This document shows positions 1 to 8,446 of a stretch of DNA of 64,000 nucleotides, piece by piece. The notes beneath the pieces were generated by a model that was not told the origin of the DNA, did no database searches, and saw nothing but the letters and a program-made list of their open reading frames with translations. This stretch comes from Tetrapyrgos nigripes. Its lineage: Eukaryota > Basidiomycota > Agaricomycetes > Agaricales > Campanellaceae. The stretch covers positions 89,493 through 153,492 of the forward strand of contig JAACJM010000246.1 of the NCBI GenBank assembly GCA_013368315.1, in the 5' to 3' direction. The translations under genes were made by a program, and so were the position numbers. Within the stretch, counting starts at the first letter, position 1. Each line of letters opens with the position of its first letter.

Positions 1-1751
1 GTGAGCGTAGAAAAAGTCTTTGTTGGGCGTTTGGGTTGGAGGTTTGAGGTTACTGGTAGAGGCGGTTGGGCTGGTTGGAGTAGCGGATGTAGCGACCGCG
101 GCTGATTTATTACGAGCTCTGGAAGTGGTGGAACTGGACGGACTGTTGGGAACACTTGCAGCGGCGGCGGCGGCGGCGTCGTCGTCAGGAGAAGAGGCGG
201 AGTCAACGAAACAGGTGTTGATGGCGTCTTCGGCGAGAGTTCTGAGATCGAGGAGAAGTTGAACCATATTGTCGTCTTGAGATGGGTCTTTGACGATGGA
301 TTTAACTTTTTCCTGAAAGCAAACGAAAACAGGTAAACATGAAGTTGATATAGGAAATGGGCCACACTCACAGTAACATGAACTCGGAAGGCGTCGCAGA
401 GTACTTTCTGTCCGTCTACTCTTCCAAAGAGCCTATACATTTCTGAAAGCTTGACGAAATCCTTGGCAGTCATGTATGGTCCCAGATCTGCGTTACAACA
501 TTAGCACAGCTGAAAGAGCAAACGGAATACCAGGAACTCACTTGAGTTAGCTAACCACTCTAGCCTTCCATCCAACAATGCCTGCTCCGTAGTCTCTCTA
601 ATGATAGACCAACTAGTCGGCGAAAACACCTCTGTTGCACGCTGGACTTCGTCTTGAATCCTGTTTTGGACGTGCTGGAAGAAACGCTCCGCGTCTCCTT
701 CCCCAGCAAGTCTCTGAGACTCGTCGGCGTAGAAAGAACGCGTGAGAGCGATGTAGTGCTCTTCAAAGGCTGAGTATTGGCTGTGTACCATGAGGTGGTT
801 AAACAAAGCCGATATGTCTTTACGCTGGGAATGTGCAGTGCTGGGTGAAGAGAATGCATACGTGAGTGGAAAGGAAAAGGTTGAAAAGCAGAAATCGTAC
901 TTGTTTTCGCGCTCAAAATTTGCCCAAGCAGTGACACCTTCCACGAGTCGCTCATGGATAGCAACAGATCCCAAGATAGCGGCGTTAAATCTGGAGAAGG
1001 TGAGCTCCCTGAAAACAAAGACATCAGCAATTGTAAGTGGGTTGCAATGAGCAGACGGACCGGATAGTTTGCAGGTTCTTGTCGCTTGAGATATAAACTT
1101 GATTCAAATGTGTCAAGAGGAACTGGAGAATTTGCTGGATAACAGACGCGTCAGCTTTATAGACAGAAAAGTATTGCCAAGTTGCACTCACCACTGTATC
1201 CTGGAACCAGTCGCAAATCTCCACAAAAAATGATATCCAGTCTACGTCCTTCTTATCCGAACTGATGAGTTCCTTTGAGAGGGCCGCATCGATGAACTGC
1301 TCAAGAAGTTGGCTCAGTGCATCATACAGCCTTTCGCCGTAGTCGTTGACGGTGACGAGACTTCGGCACTTGCTATATATGGTCTCGTAGGTTTCGTTGG
1401 GAGTTGCTTCATCTTTGCGGGAAAGAATCGATCTGATGTACGCCCTTACAAGAGCGAAATCGTTTGCAGGGTTTGCAGTCTGTGACTTGCTCCCTAGATT
1501 ATCCACGGTCAGAAAATGGTGAGTCTAAAAAGATACCAGGACGCACTGTTATCTTCTCCGACAATATCCAACCTAATAGGATCATGAGATGAAGCGGAAG
1601 GCCTAGAAGCAGAAGCAGAGTCAAGGTCGTTGTCGAGACGAGCAACCTTGCGAAGAGGAGAGCCCGACCCTTCATCTATACCAGTAGCAGTGATGTTCGC
1701 GGAGAATCCTGTGGAAGTCCTGGGAAGCTCTAAAAGGGTAAAGACCCCCAT
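1..1751 (-). CDS. Cullin, N-terminal part (runs off the left edge)
   Basis: Scaffold of a cullin-RING ubiquitin ligase. The protein reads MGVFTLLELPRTS from an ATG at 1751. Exons by GT-AG reading are 1751-1547, 1493 to about 1034, about 1005 to 542 with a further intron inside, 487-372 and 312-1. The intron at 1546-1494 is 53 nt and keeps the frame. Cullin-repeat features are visible: YETIYSKCRSL, then LYDALSQLLEQF, a helical stretch with RFFQHVQNRIQDEVQRATEV, LDGRLEWLANS, then LSEMYRLFGRVDGQKVLCDAF and MVQLLLDLRTLAEDAINTCF. The last two match the positions of the conserved MYRLFSRV and the helix before the cullin homology domain. The short N-terminus suggests a CUL4-like member, which is an inference. 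One intron near 890 could not be resolved in frame. An alanine run lies near 160-180. The RING-binding C-terminus is outside the window. Confidence 0.8.
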
Positions 1752-1850
1752 CGTTGTCGTCGTCGCAGATAACGATGAGAAGGACTGCAGGGCACGTGAG
1801 GGCTCTGAGTTCACGGACCGTGGTCCAAATTCCCGCTTCTCTCATGGACG

Positions 1851-2024
1851 ATCATGAGCTCCAGCTCTTCGTCTATGCACTCGTTTCACGAAACCACGAT
1901 CTGGTACAAGCTGACTTGATATTGAAAAAACAGCTACTTCCAGCTGAGACCGAGGCTCTGTCAGTCGGCCATTCGCGCAGGACTCGGTATGTCCAAAGTA
2001 CGTCAAGATTTTTTGGAAATTCCC
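1851..2024 (+). other. Short ORF head to head with the cullin, cut by the repeat block
   Basis: An ATG at 1851, 100 bp from the cullin start and on the opposite strand, opens a frame beginning MDDHELQLFVYALVS. The composition looks protein-like for about 58 codons. From about 2025 the sequence becomes the repeated tail that also occurs at 3800, 29030 and 55070. If this is a gene it has been truncated by arrival of the repeat. No family is recognised. Confidence 0.25.
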
Positions 2025-2224
2025 CTCACCGAAGGTCAGACACCCAGTCGCCTGACTGAAGATGATCGAAGCTGGACCGAAGCTGATTTCTAATGCCTTA
2101 CCGCTGTTAGCAGATACAAGCTACAGCGTGAGTGCATAAGGCACTACCATTCAGTGGAAGTAGGCTTCAGAGGGCCCGAATCCCCAAGCACGAATAGTGA
2201 AGTTTCGGCCGGCTTTAGTCTGAT
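2025..2224 (+). repeat. End of the unit tail, upstream of carbonic anhydrase copy 0
   Basis: This stretch repeats the end of the tail found at about 3800-4075, 28990-29210 and 55040-55250. It contains the phrase GGCACTACCATTCAGTGGAA at about 2138 and a CACGAATAGTG motif. It leads straight into the promoter of the first carbonic anhydrase gene, as the copy at 3800-4075 does for the second. Confidence 0.7.
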
Positions 2225-2252
2225 TGCAATCTATTTTGGTCCTCATTAGACG

Positions 2253-2260
2253 TATAAAAG
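2253..2260 (+). promoter_or_regulatory. TATA box of carbonic anhydrase copy 0
   Basis: TATAAAAG lies about 99 bp before the ATG at 2352 and is preserved at the same place in all three carbonic anhydrase copies. Confidence 0.55.
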
Positions 2261-2351
2261 CTCCTGGACATGGTCCAACCAGGAGCAACAACCAACACAA
2301 CTTCTCAACCTCCTTCGACTTCAGTAAAAGTTGCATCTCAAGCTCAATGCA

Positions 2352-3183
2352 ATGTCAACTGCGCCATCTAGTGCCTCGATATACGAGACTTCACCGCCCA
2401 TTCCTAGCCAGGAACTTTTGGACCGTAACGCCAAATCTGCGGAGAGTCATAAACCTCGCAGCTTGTCTGACATTGTTAATGACAACCGGGACTCAAAGTC
2501 CCAGGGGATTGCGATCAGTAAGTGCTGCCAGTAAATGATTGTGTTATCTTAAGTGAGCTGATGGTTCGAATAGTCACTTGCATGGACAGTCGTATTCAGT
2601 GAGCACTGAGCTACATCCAGATCAACTCTGTGCCAAATCATGTACTAACCTTTCTTTGCCAGCCCTCATAAACAACTCGGTCTCGCAGATCATGATGCTA
2701 TCATCATCCGAAACGCAGGTGGACGAGTGTCAGTCTCACACCATCTTTCCATCTCCAAATCCAGTCATCCTTACTGACTCTTTCTTCCTTTCCAGCACCG
2801 AACTAATCGAGTCAATCCTCACCACCCAATACTTCGGCACCCGTCACTTCATGCTCATAAAACACACCGACTGTGGTGGTTTCTACGTCACCGGACCCAA
2901 ATTCAAAGAACATTTCAAGGCTCACGCGAAAAATCCAGACACGGTCAATTCTTTGCCAGGTAACAGTGCGAGTGATCAACGTGGATTCGGCAATGCGACG
3001 ATTGAGCAAGTGGTTTTGAGTGAGGTGGAGTATCTTAGGAATAGTCCTTTGATCTTTGAGGAAACGACGATTTCGGGATGGGTTTTTGATGACAATACGG
3101 GAAAGGTGAGGGTTCTGTTGATCTGCTAATAGGACTGCTACGGTTTGTTTATTCGTTTTGGATAGATCCGTCAGGTCGCTTAG
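2352..3183 (+). CDS. Beta-carbonic anhydrase, copy 0 (intact)
   Basis: Zinc enzyme for reversible CO2 hydration. Five exons, 2352-2517, 2574-2598, 2663-2728, 2796-3105 and 3166-3183, splice with GT-AG introns into 585 nt, or 194 residues plus stop. The exact multiple of three supports the model. The beta-class signature is complete: CMDSR with the first zinc cysteine near C58 and the D60/R62 dyad, RNAGGR near 80-85, and HTDCG with ligands near H109 and C112. The protein ends TGKIRQVA. The ATG was chosen because it follows the TATA box and gives a natural MST start. It is the only one of the three copies with the canonical RNAGGR. A short cytosolic enzyme is likely, since no targeting peptide is seen. 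Confidence 0.88.
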
Positions 3184-3238
3184 AGGAGTTTGCAGCTTTT
3201 ACAACGATCATGATATCAGGTAGTAATGAATCTTGGGC

Positions 3239-3985
3239 GCAAGATCTCCGACGGTATCCAACCTAATAGGACCATGAGATGGAGTAGAGGGCCTAGAAGC
3301 CGGAGCAGAGTTAAGGTCGTTGTCGAGACGAATATCTGTCCTCAGAAAAGATCAAGGACTTCGATTATATATAGAACTTGAGATCTACTTACCATGATGA
3401 GTCTTCCAAGTCTTAACATGAATCAATTACACACTTTCAAGTCACGAAAAATCAGGGCAATTGATATCTGAGGTCGGTTCAAGTTTGATTTCTATACATG
3501 TCGGTGTCTCGGCATGATCGGATTACCTTGGATTCTGCTTCGGCTTTCTCTGTACTTCTAGTATGGGTTGGCTGAATACGGCCGTAGGCCCGTATCAGGA
3601 CTTTCCCCTCAGAGGTGGCTGCGGGCAGGGTGAGACTGATAAGTGTACAGGCAGGACATGGATTTCGGTTTAAGTGGACTACCAAATGTCTGACATTGAG
3701 TGTAAACGCCGGGCACGAGAGATTTTTTGGAGATGTTCCCTCAATCTTGAAAGAACACCGAGTCTCATTCATTTTCCGCTGGTTAAAATGAACGCCGAGG
3801 TCAGAAGTCCAGTCGCCTGACTGAGGGTCACCGAAGGTGATTTCTAATGCTTTACCGTTGTTAGCGGTTATGGGCTACAGCGTGAGCTTGCGATAAGGCA
3901 CTACCATTCAGTGGAAGTAGGGAGCAAAGGACCTGAATCACCAAGCACGAATGGTGAAGCTTCGGCCAGCTTTAGTCTGATTGTA
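3239..3985 (+). repeat. Unit tail, copy 0: RhoGAP 3' end fragment and its flank
   Basis: Starting with GCAAGATCTCCGACGG this matches 28441-29210 and 54489-55250, that is, the last codons of the RhoGAP gene and its downstream flank. It is joined here directly to the 3' flank of carbonic anhydrase copy 0. Everything that separates these two parts in copies I and II (about 23 kb) is missing. No gene is supported inside it. Confidence 0.75.
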
Positions 3986-4076
3986 AGGCACTACCATTCA
4001 GTGGAAGTGGGGATCAACTTGAAAGGGCCTGAATCACCAAGCACGAATGGTGAAGCTTCGGCCAGCTTTAGTCTAA
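3897..4076 (+). repeat. Tandem pair of about 90 bp upstream of carbonic anhydrase copy I
   Basis: Two adjacent copies, about 3897-3985 and 3986-4076, each start AAGGCACTACCATTCAGTGG and end with CCAGCTTTAGTCTRATTG. They lie just upstream of the TATA box at 4106, so this gene has a doubled upstream region. Copy 0 has one copy of it and copy II has none directly upstream. Confidence 0.75.
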
Positions 4077-4105
4077 TTGCAATCTATTTTGGCCCTTATG
4101 AGACG

Positions 4106-4113
4106 TATAAAAG
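4106..4113 (+). promoter_or_regulatory. TATA box of carbonic anhydrase copy I
   Basis: TATAAAAG in the same context as in the other two copies, 128 bp before the ATG at 4234. Confidence 0.55.
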
Positions 4114-4233
4114 CTCCTAGTACATGGTCAAATCAAGGAGCAACAACTGACACAACTTCTCAACCTCCAAAATCTTCGACTCAACCTCCTTCGACTTCAG
4201 TACTATACAAAGTTGCATCTCAAGCTTACTGCA

Positions 4234-5074
4234 ATGTCAACTACGCTAGTATCTGGTGCCTCGACATACGAGACTTCACCACCCATTCCTAGCCAGGAAC
4301 TTTTGGACCGTAACGCCAAATCTGCGGAGAGTCATAAAATTCGCGTTGGCTTGCATGACAACTGGGAAAAGTTCCCGAGGAATGCGATCAGTGAGTCTTG
4401 CTAGTACTAAATGATTGTGTTATTCTGTGAGCTGATGGTTCGAATAGTCACTTGCATGGACAGTCGTGTTCAGTAAGCTACATCCAAATCCGAGTCAACT
4501 CTGTGGCAAATCGTACTAACCCTCCTTTGCCAGTCCTCATAAACAACTCGGTCTCGCAGATCATGATACTACTATCATCCGAAACGCATCTGGAAGAGTG
4601 TCAGTCTCGCATCATCTTTCCATCACATCACTAAATCCACTCATCCTTACTGACGTCGACCCTTTCTTCTTCTTCCTTTTCCAGCACCGAACTAATCGAC
4701 ACAATCCTCACTACCCAATACTTCGGCACCCGTCACTTCATGCTCATCAAACATACCGACTGTGGTGGTTTCTACGCCACCGGACCCAAATTTAAAGAAC
4801 ATTTCAAGGCTCACGCGAAAAATCCAGACGCGCTCGATTCTTTGTCAGGTTACAGTGCTAATGATATACGTGGATTTGGCGATGCGACGATTGAGCAAGT
4901 CGTTTTGAGTGATGTGGAGTATCTTAGGAATAGTCCTTTGATTTTTGAGGAAACGACGATTTCGGGATGGGTTTTTGATGATAATACGGGAAAGGTGAGG
5001 GGGCTTTCGGTTGATCTTCCAGGGCTGCTACGAGTTGTTTATTCGGTTTTGGATAGATTCGTCAGGTCGCTTAG
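4234..5074 (+). CDS. Beta-carbonic anhydrase, copy I
   Basis: Exons 4234-4390, 4448-4472, 4534-4599, 4685-4994 and 5057-5074 give 576 nt, 191 residues plus stop, with the same intron positions and phases as copy 0. CMDSR (ligand near C55) and HTDCG (ligands near H106 and C109) are kept, and the C-terminus is again IRQVA. The otherwise invariant RNAGGR segment reads RNASGR, and the preceding AII is TTI. The protein should still bind zinc. The Gly to Ser change in a conserved loop suggests relaxed constraint or altered activity, which is inference. The first exon differs from copy 0 after SHK (IRVGLHDNWEKFPR), a region unlike copy 0 in sequence and three codons shorter. Confidence 0.85.
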
Positions 5075-5580
5075 AGGAGTTTGCAGCTTTTACAATGATT
5101 CATGGTATCAGGTAGTAAGGAATCTTGGGTATAAGTTACAGGTGTAACAATGGAATTGTGGCATACAAATGATTAACGGCTTCACATCCAGATTCTTCCA
5201 GAAGATAAATACAAGGAGTACTTCAATCGAGACCTTTGTAAAAAGTGCAAGCTTCAGTCCGAGTCATTGGATTCCTTCAGAGAGATTGTGAGGGTTATCA
5301 GTATGACAAGAAAATGACACATCGATGGTTTAATAAACATACTTCGTCCGAGTCAGATTACTCCGAGTCTTTCCCAGCTGCCGGATTGCTCGTCCCGTAT
5401 TTGCCTGAAATTTTGAAAGACCCATTGTCCGGATGCCAGAGGACAGTAATGGGTCCATGAATATAAAGGCTGTCCCATGCCTTGAAAGCGAGGTGAGTAC
5501 ATGCGCGGTTGATGGTAACGGAGAGGTATGAGGTTCAAACTTATGGTGTTTATTCTGTTAAAAAAATCATTTACCGACTT
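5075..5580 (+). other. 3' flank of carbonic anhydrase, no gene seen
   Basis: A short open frame of 71 codons at 5245-5460 is identical in the second unit (32184-32399). It resembles no family I know, and identity between recent duplicates is no evidence of coding. No promoter or intron signals are evident. Confidence 0.4.
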
Positions 5581-5703
5581 TTCACGGTCCACTTTTCACA
5601 GTCCACTTTTCACGGTCTACTTTTCACGGCCCACTTTCAAAGTTTACTGACTTTTGCAATTTCCAACTTTTGCCATATGTACGCTCTGCCACTTAGACCT
5701 TAC

Positions 5704-6838
5704 TTGATACAAGAACTGGTGCTCAGACGGCATCAGACGGTTAATAAACATCTGATCGAGTTGTACATGCTGAAATATAACGAAAAGAAGAGAAAATGAA
5801 GTGAAGAAAATAGAAAGAACCAGATTATAGTTGCTATTATTCATGATAACTCACAATTCTGCCAGTCTCACCTCATGTCTTTCTAGTTGGTCAGAGACTG
5901 TTGCTAGTGAAGATGCAGCAAAGGAATACTTGAGTAAATACTGGAACTTGATTGGAACTTCAATAACTGCACTGAGGACCCGCAAAGGGGTATCTTGAGT
6001 GCCCAGTCTTCCAGGCAGATGTTTCAAGGTTTCTGTATACAAGTATGTTAGCCACAGAGCATTCCTGGTTCAGGAACTATGGACAAACTATGGAGGAGGA
6101 GTTGGATAAAGGCAAGAGCGACGACTCACGAGAGATGTGACATGGCAGCCAAAGCCAAGCCGGAGTGGCGGCATGTTGACATTTCACATCACATGTTATG
6201 CACGTGGTCACGCGTCAGGTGAGACGCGTCTACTTCCCATCGCCCCAAACTCCCTTTTCGATGGTTTAACAGAGCGGATTGCCTTAGAGATGTATTTAAA
6301 AGGCCATGAAGGGCTGATTGACAATATTATTCTTGGTTTGAAGTTAGAAAGTTGGTACACGAAAAGTGGTCAATGAAAAGTGGACCTTGAAAAATTGGTG
6401 GACTCTGAAAGGTCAGAAAATGATTTATTTAACACTTTGAACACCATACAAACTTGCCTGATATCCATTCCAAGTCATCTGTCTCGAAATAGGATCACCG
6501 CCATTCATCACGTCAAGGAACTCTTGCGCTGTTGTGAACACTTTCTGTTTCCACATTTTCTTTAAGCCAGGATCCTCTCATCATCTTCTTAAACACATTT
6601 TCATCGATACAAATGCCCTTGTATTTGAACTTTGCCATGTTGCTCTGACAGGTATATTTGTCCCACTGTACATTGTTGTCCAAGGCTGCACAATCATACT
6701 TAGAAGTCAGCAATGACACGCAAGTAAAACGCTTGGACTCGAAGGACTCACCACAAGAACTTTCGAACTAGTAATTCCTTTCACAATTGAACGACGAAAA
6801 TTTTCTGCAGCAGCCTCAATCTTCGAATTGATTCCAGC
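5704..6838 (-). pseudogene. Exon fragments of an unidentified gene within the left arm
   Basis: Minus-strand reading gives protein-like pieces separated by intron-like sequence. In order these are a helix-rich piece ending SSKVLV, a piece with YDCAALDNNVQWDKYTCQ, a piece with TETLKHLPGRLGTQDTPLRV, and a piece with QLDQMFINRLMPSEHQFLY. GT-AG boundaries fit between pieces; the mirrored right arm gives them at 11826-11878 and 12706-12807. I do not recognise the family. A host gene fragment carried by the element is the simplest reading. Confidence 0.4.
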
Positions 6839-6861
6839 GGCATCACTAGCACTTTCACCAC

Positions 6862-7196
6862 TAATGAAGCAACAAATATTCAGTGTAGGGTGACCAGTCA
6901 GTAGAGCTCACCAAATAGAGTGCTGAGTAGAAAGCTAGTAGAGCTTAGATGCAAGTTGCAAGCAGATAGAACTGGATATTGTTCTGTAGTAACTATGACT
7001 TTACAGAGAGCTTTTATACTATATAAAGAGCCTGTAATTACTAATATCTACATTGTCCATGGACATACCTAGAGACTAAGAGGATATTGCCATTGGCCAT
7101 ATTGCTATCTACAGAGATATCACTACATAGTAGAAGATAAGAGTAATGTCTGGAGAATGTCCTGGAGGACTAGCATACTTATAGCTGTCACAAAGA
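6862..7196 (-). repeat. Dispersed 330 bp repeat with TATA box (copy 1 of 5)
   Basis: Also present at 11391-11715, 15248-15576, 33800-34124 and 39590-39919. In minus orientation it has a TATAAAAGCTCTC motif about two thirds in, followed by pyrimidine-rich leader-like sequence and a GTGAGCTCT donor-like site. It may be a solo LTR or a mobile promoter segment. TG and CA ends could not be fixed. Confidence 0.6.
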
Positions 7197-7539
7197 GGTG
7201 AGCGCTTAGATAGCGATAACGAGGAGCTATGGGCTCGACTTGACTAACAGACAGCAGTAAGTACTGGAACTGGTCCCAACAACAAAGAATGTATTAAATA
7301 CCTAACAGACAGCATTAAGTACTGGAACTATAGTGTCCATAAGTAAAGGTTTAAAGAAGTAATGAAAAGGGGAATACATCAGCAAAACCCCAGTTACATT
7401 CCAAGGCCTTTATTGGCCCACAATGCCTAGGATGGAACAATAATCATAGTCGCACCAACAAATGCATTTAAACAGTACCCTGAATCTTGGAATGACCACA
7501 AGTATTGAACACCTTTAATTATGTTCAGCAGTTATAAGT

Positions 7540-7770
7540 CTTTGAAAGCTGCCCAAGAATTGAGAGTCACTTAAAGGCTGTAAAGGATTCAGAAGCCTTT
7601 CAAGGTTCACAATGATTTAGAATCCTTCAAAGGTTCTAAAGGATTGTTTGCTTTGAAAAGGATCCCAGGGATCAAGAACCTTTGAAAGGTTCAAAAGGAT
7701 TGTTCACCTTGTCAAGGTCCTAAAGGATTCCTAAGTCTGTAAAGGTTGAGGGGGATTCATAACCCTGTCC
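7540..7770 (+). repeat. Degenerate array of AAAGGATT and TTCAAAGGTTC motifs
   Basis: About 230 bp in which AAAGGATT or its complement recurs every 25 to 35 bp next to CCTTTCAAGG-like palindromic words. Mirrored copies lie at about 10890-11110, and a direct copy at 34480-34700. Confidence 0.55.
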
Positions 7771-8120
7771 CACGTCAACAGAATGGTAACCATTCATAGA
7801 TGCCAGAATATTGATATTCATTTTCTACACTATTACAGTAACATACAGTATATGGCTGGATGGCTTTTGAATACTGTTGTATATGCTACATAGACCATTT
7901 CAACATTTTATGGGGATTTTGAGACCCCTACATGGTACCTCTAATCCAAGATGGGTGTCCTAAATTGACCATTTTATGACAGTTTTCAATCAATATCCAA
8001 ACATACAGGATAATATCATTGCTTATATAAAATCTTAGCTGAACCCTTACAACACAACTGGAAGGACATTGGGAACACTGTGGTAACAGTTCTAAGCAAT
8101 GCGTAGGTATGAAAGAAGTG

Positions 8121-8161
8121 TGGCTGTGCACAAATCGATGGCATCGACTTGTGCACAGCCA
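8121..8161 (+). repeat. Small hairpin, about 20 bp arms
   Basis: TGGCTGTGCACAA and its complement flank a TCGATGGCATCGA centre, making a nearly perfect 41 nt palindrome. Confidence 0.75.
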
Positions 8162-8403
8162 TGTTGCCTTTTTGGTCTGACCCACATGATTTTTGCAGCC
8201 ACAATGTCTCTGATATGTTGTCACGTTGCGTTCACATGCATGCAGCCTTCAGAATTGTGGCTGAACTTGTTTAGCAAAGAAAATCACTGAGATACTCATT
8301 GAAAAAATCTAAGCTATAAGCGTGTAGAATAAATACATATACAAACTTGAGAACAGATGGGTTACACGCAAAAGGTACAGAGTCCATAGGTACTAGAAGA
8401 AGT

Positions 8404-8446
8404 GTGGCTGTGCAAAAATCGATGGCATTGACATGTGCACAGCCAC
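8404..8446 (+). repeat. Second small hairpin of the same family
   Basis: GTGGCTGTGCA with its complement TGCACAGCCAC around a less perfect centre. Both hairpins are preceded by AGAAGTGTGGCTG-like sequence, so they are copies of one tiny fold-back unit about 280 bp apart. Confidence 0.7.

Larger units (their letters stand above)
5581..7851 (+). mobile_element. Left arm of a long inverted-repeat element, copy I
   Basis: The 2271 bp from TTCACGGTCC to TACAGTAT recur as the reverse complement at 10803-12996. The arm opens with four imperfect 14 bp repeats of the CACTTTTCACGGTC type (5579-5636). Inside are exon-like minus-strand pieces, a dispersed TATA-bearing repeat (6862-7196) and a degenerate AAAGGATT array (7540-7770). 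It carries one extra internal 75 to 80 bp duplication near 7250-7330 that the right arm lacks. No transposase is recognised, so the class is unknown. Confidence 0.75.

Noticed and set aside
501..1050. Plus and minus overlapping frames at 560-1050 as a separate gene
   Set aside because: They are alternative frames of cullin exons. The cullin frame carries recognisable family segments.
5245..5460. 71-codon frame identical in both units
   Set aside because: Identity is expected between recent duplicates. No start context, domain or intron evidence supports a gene.
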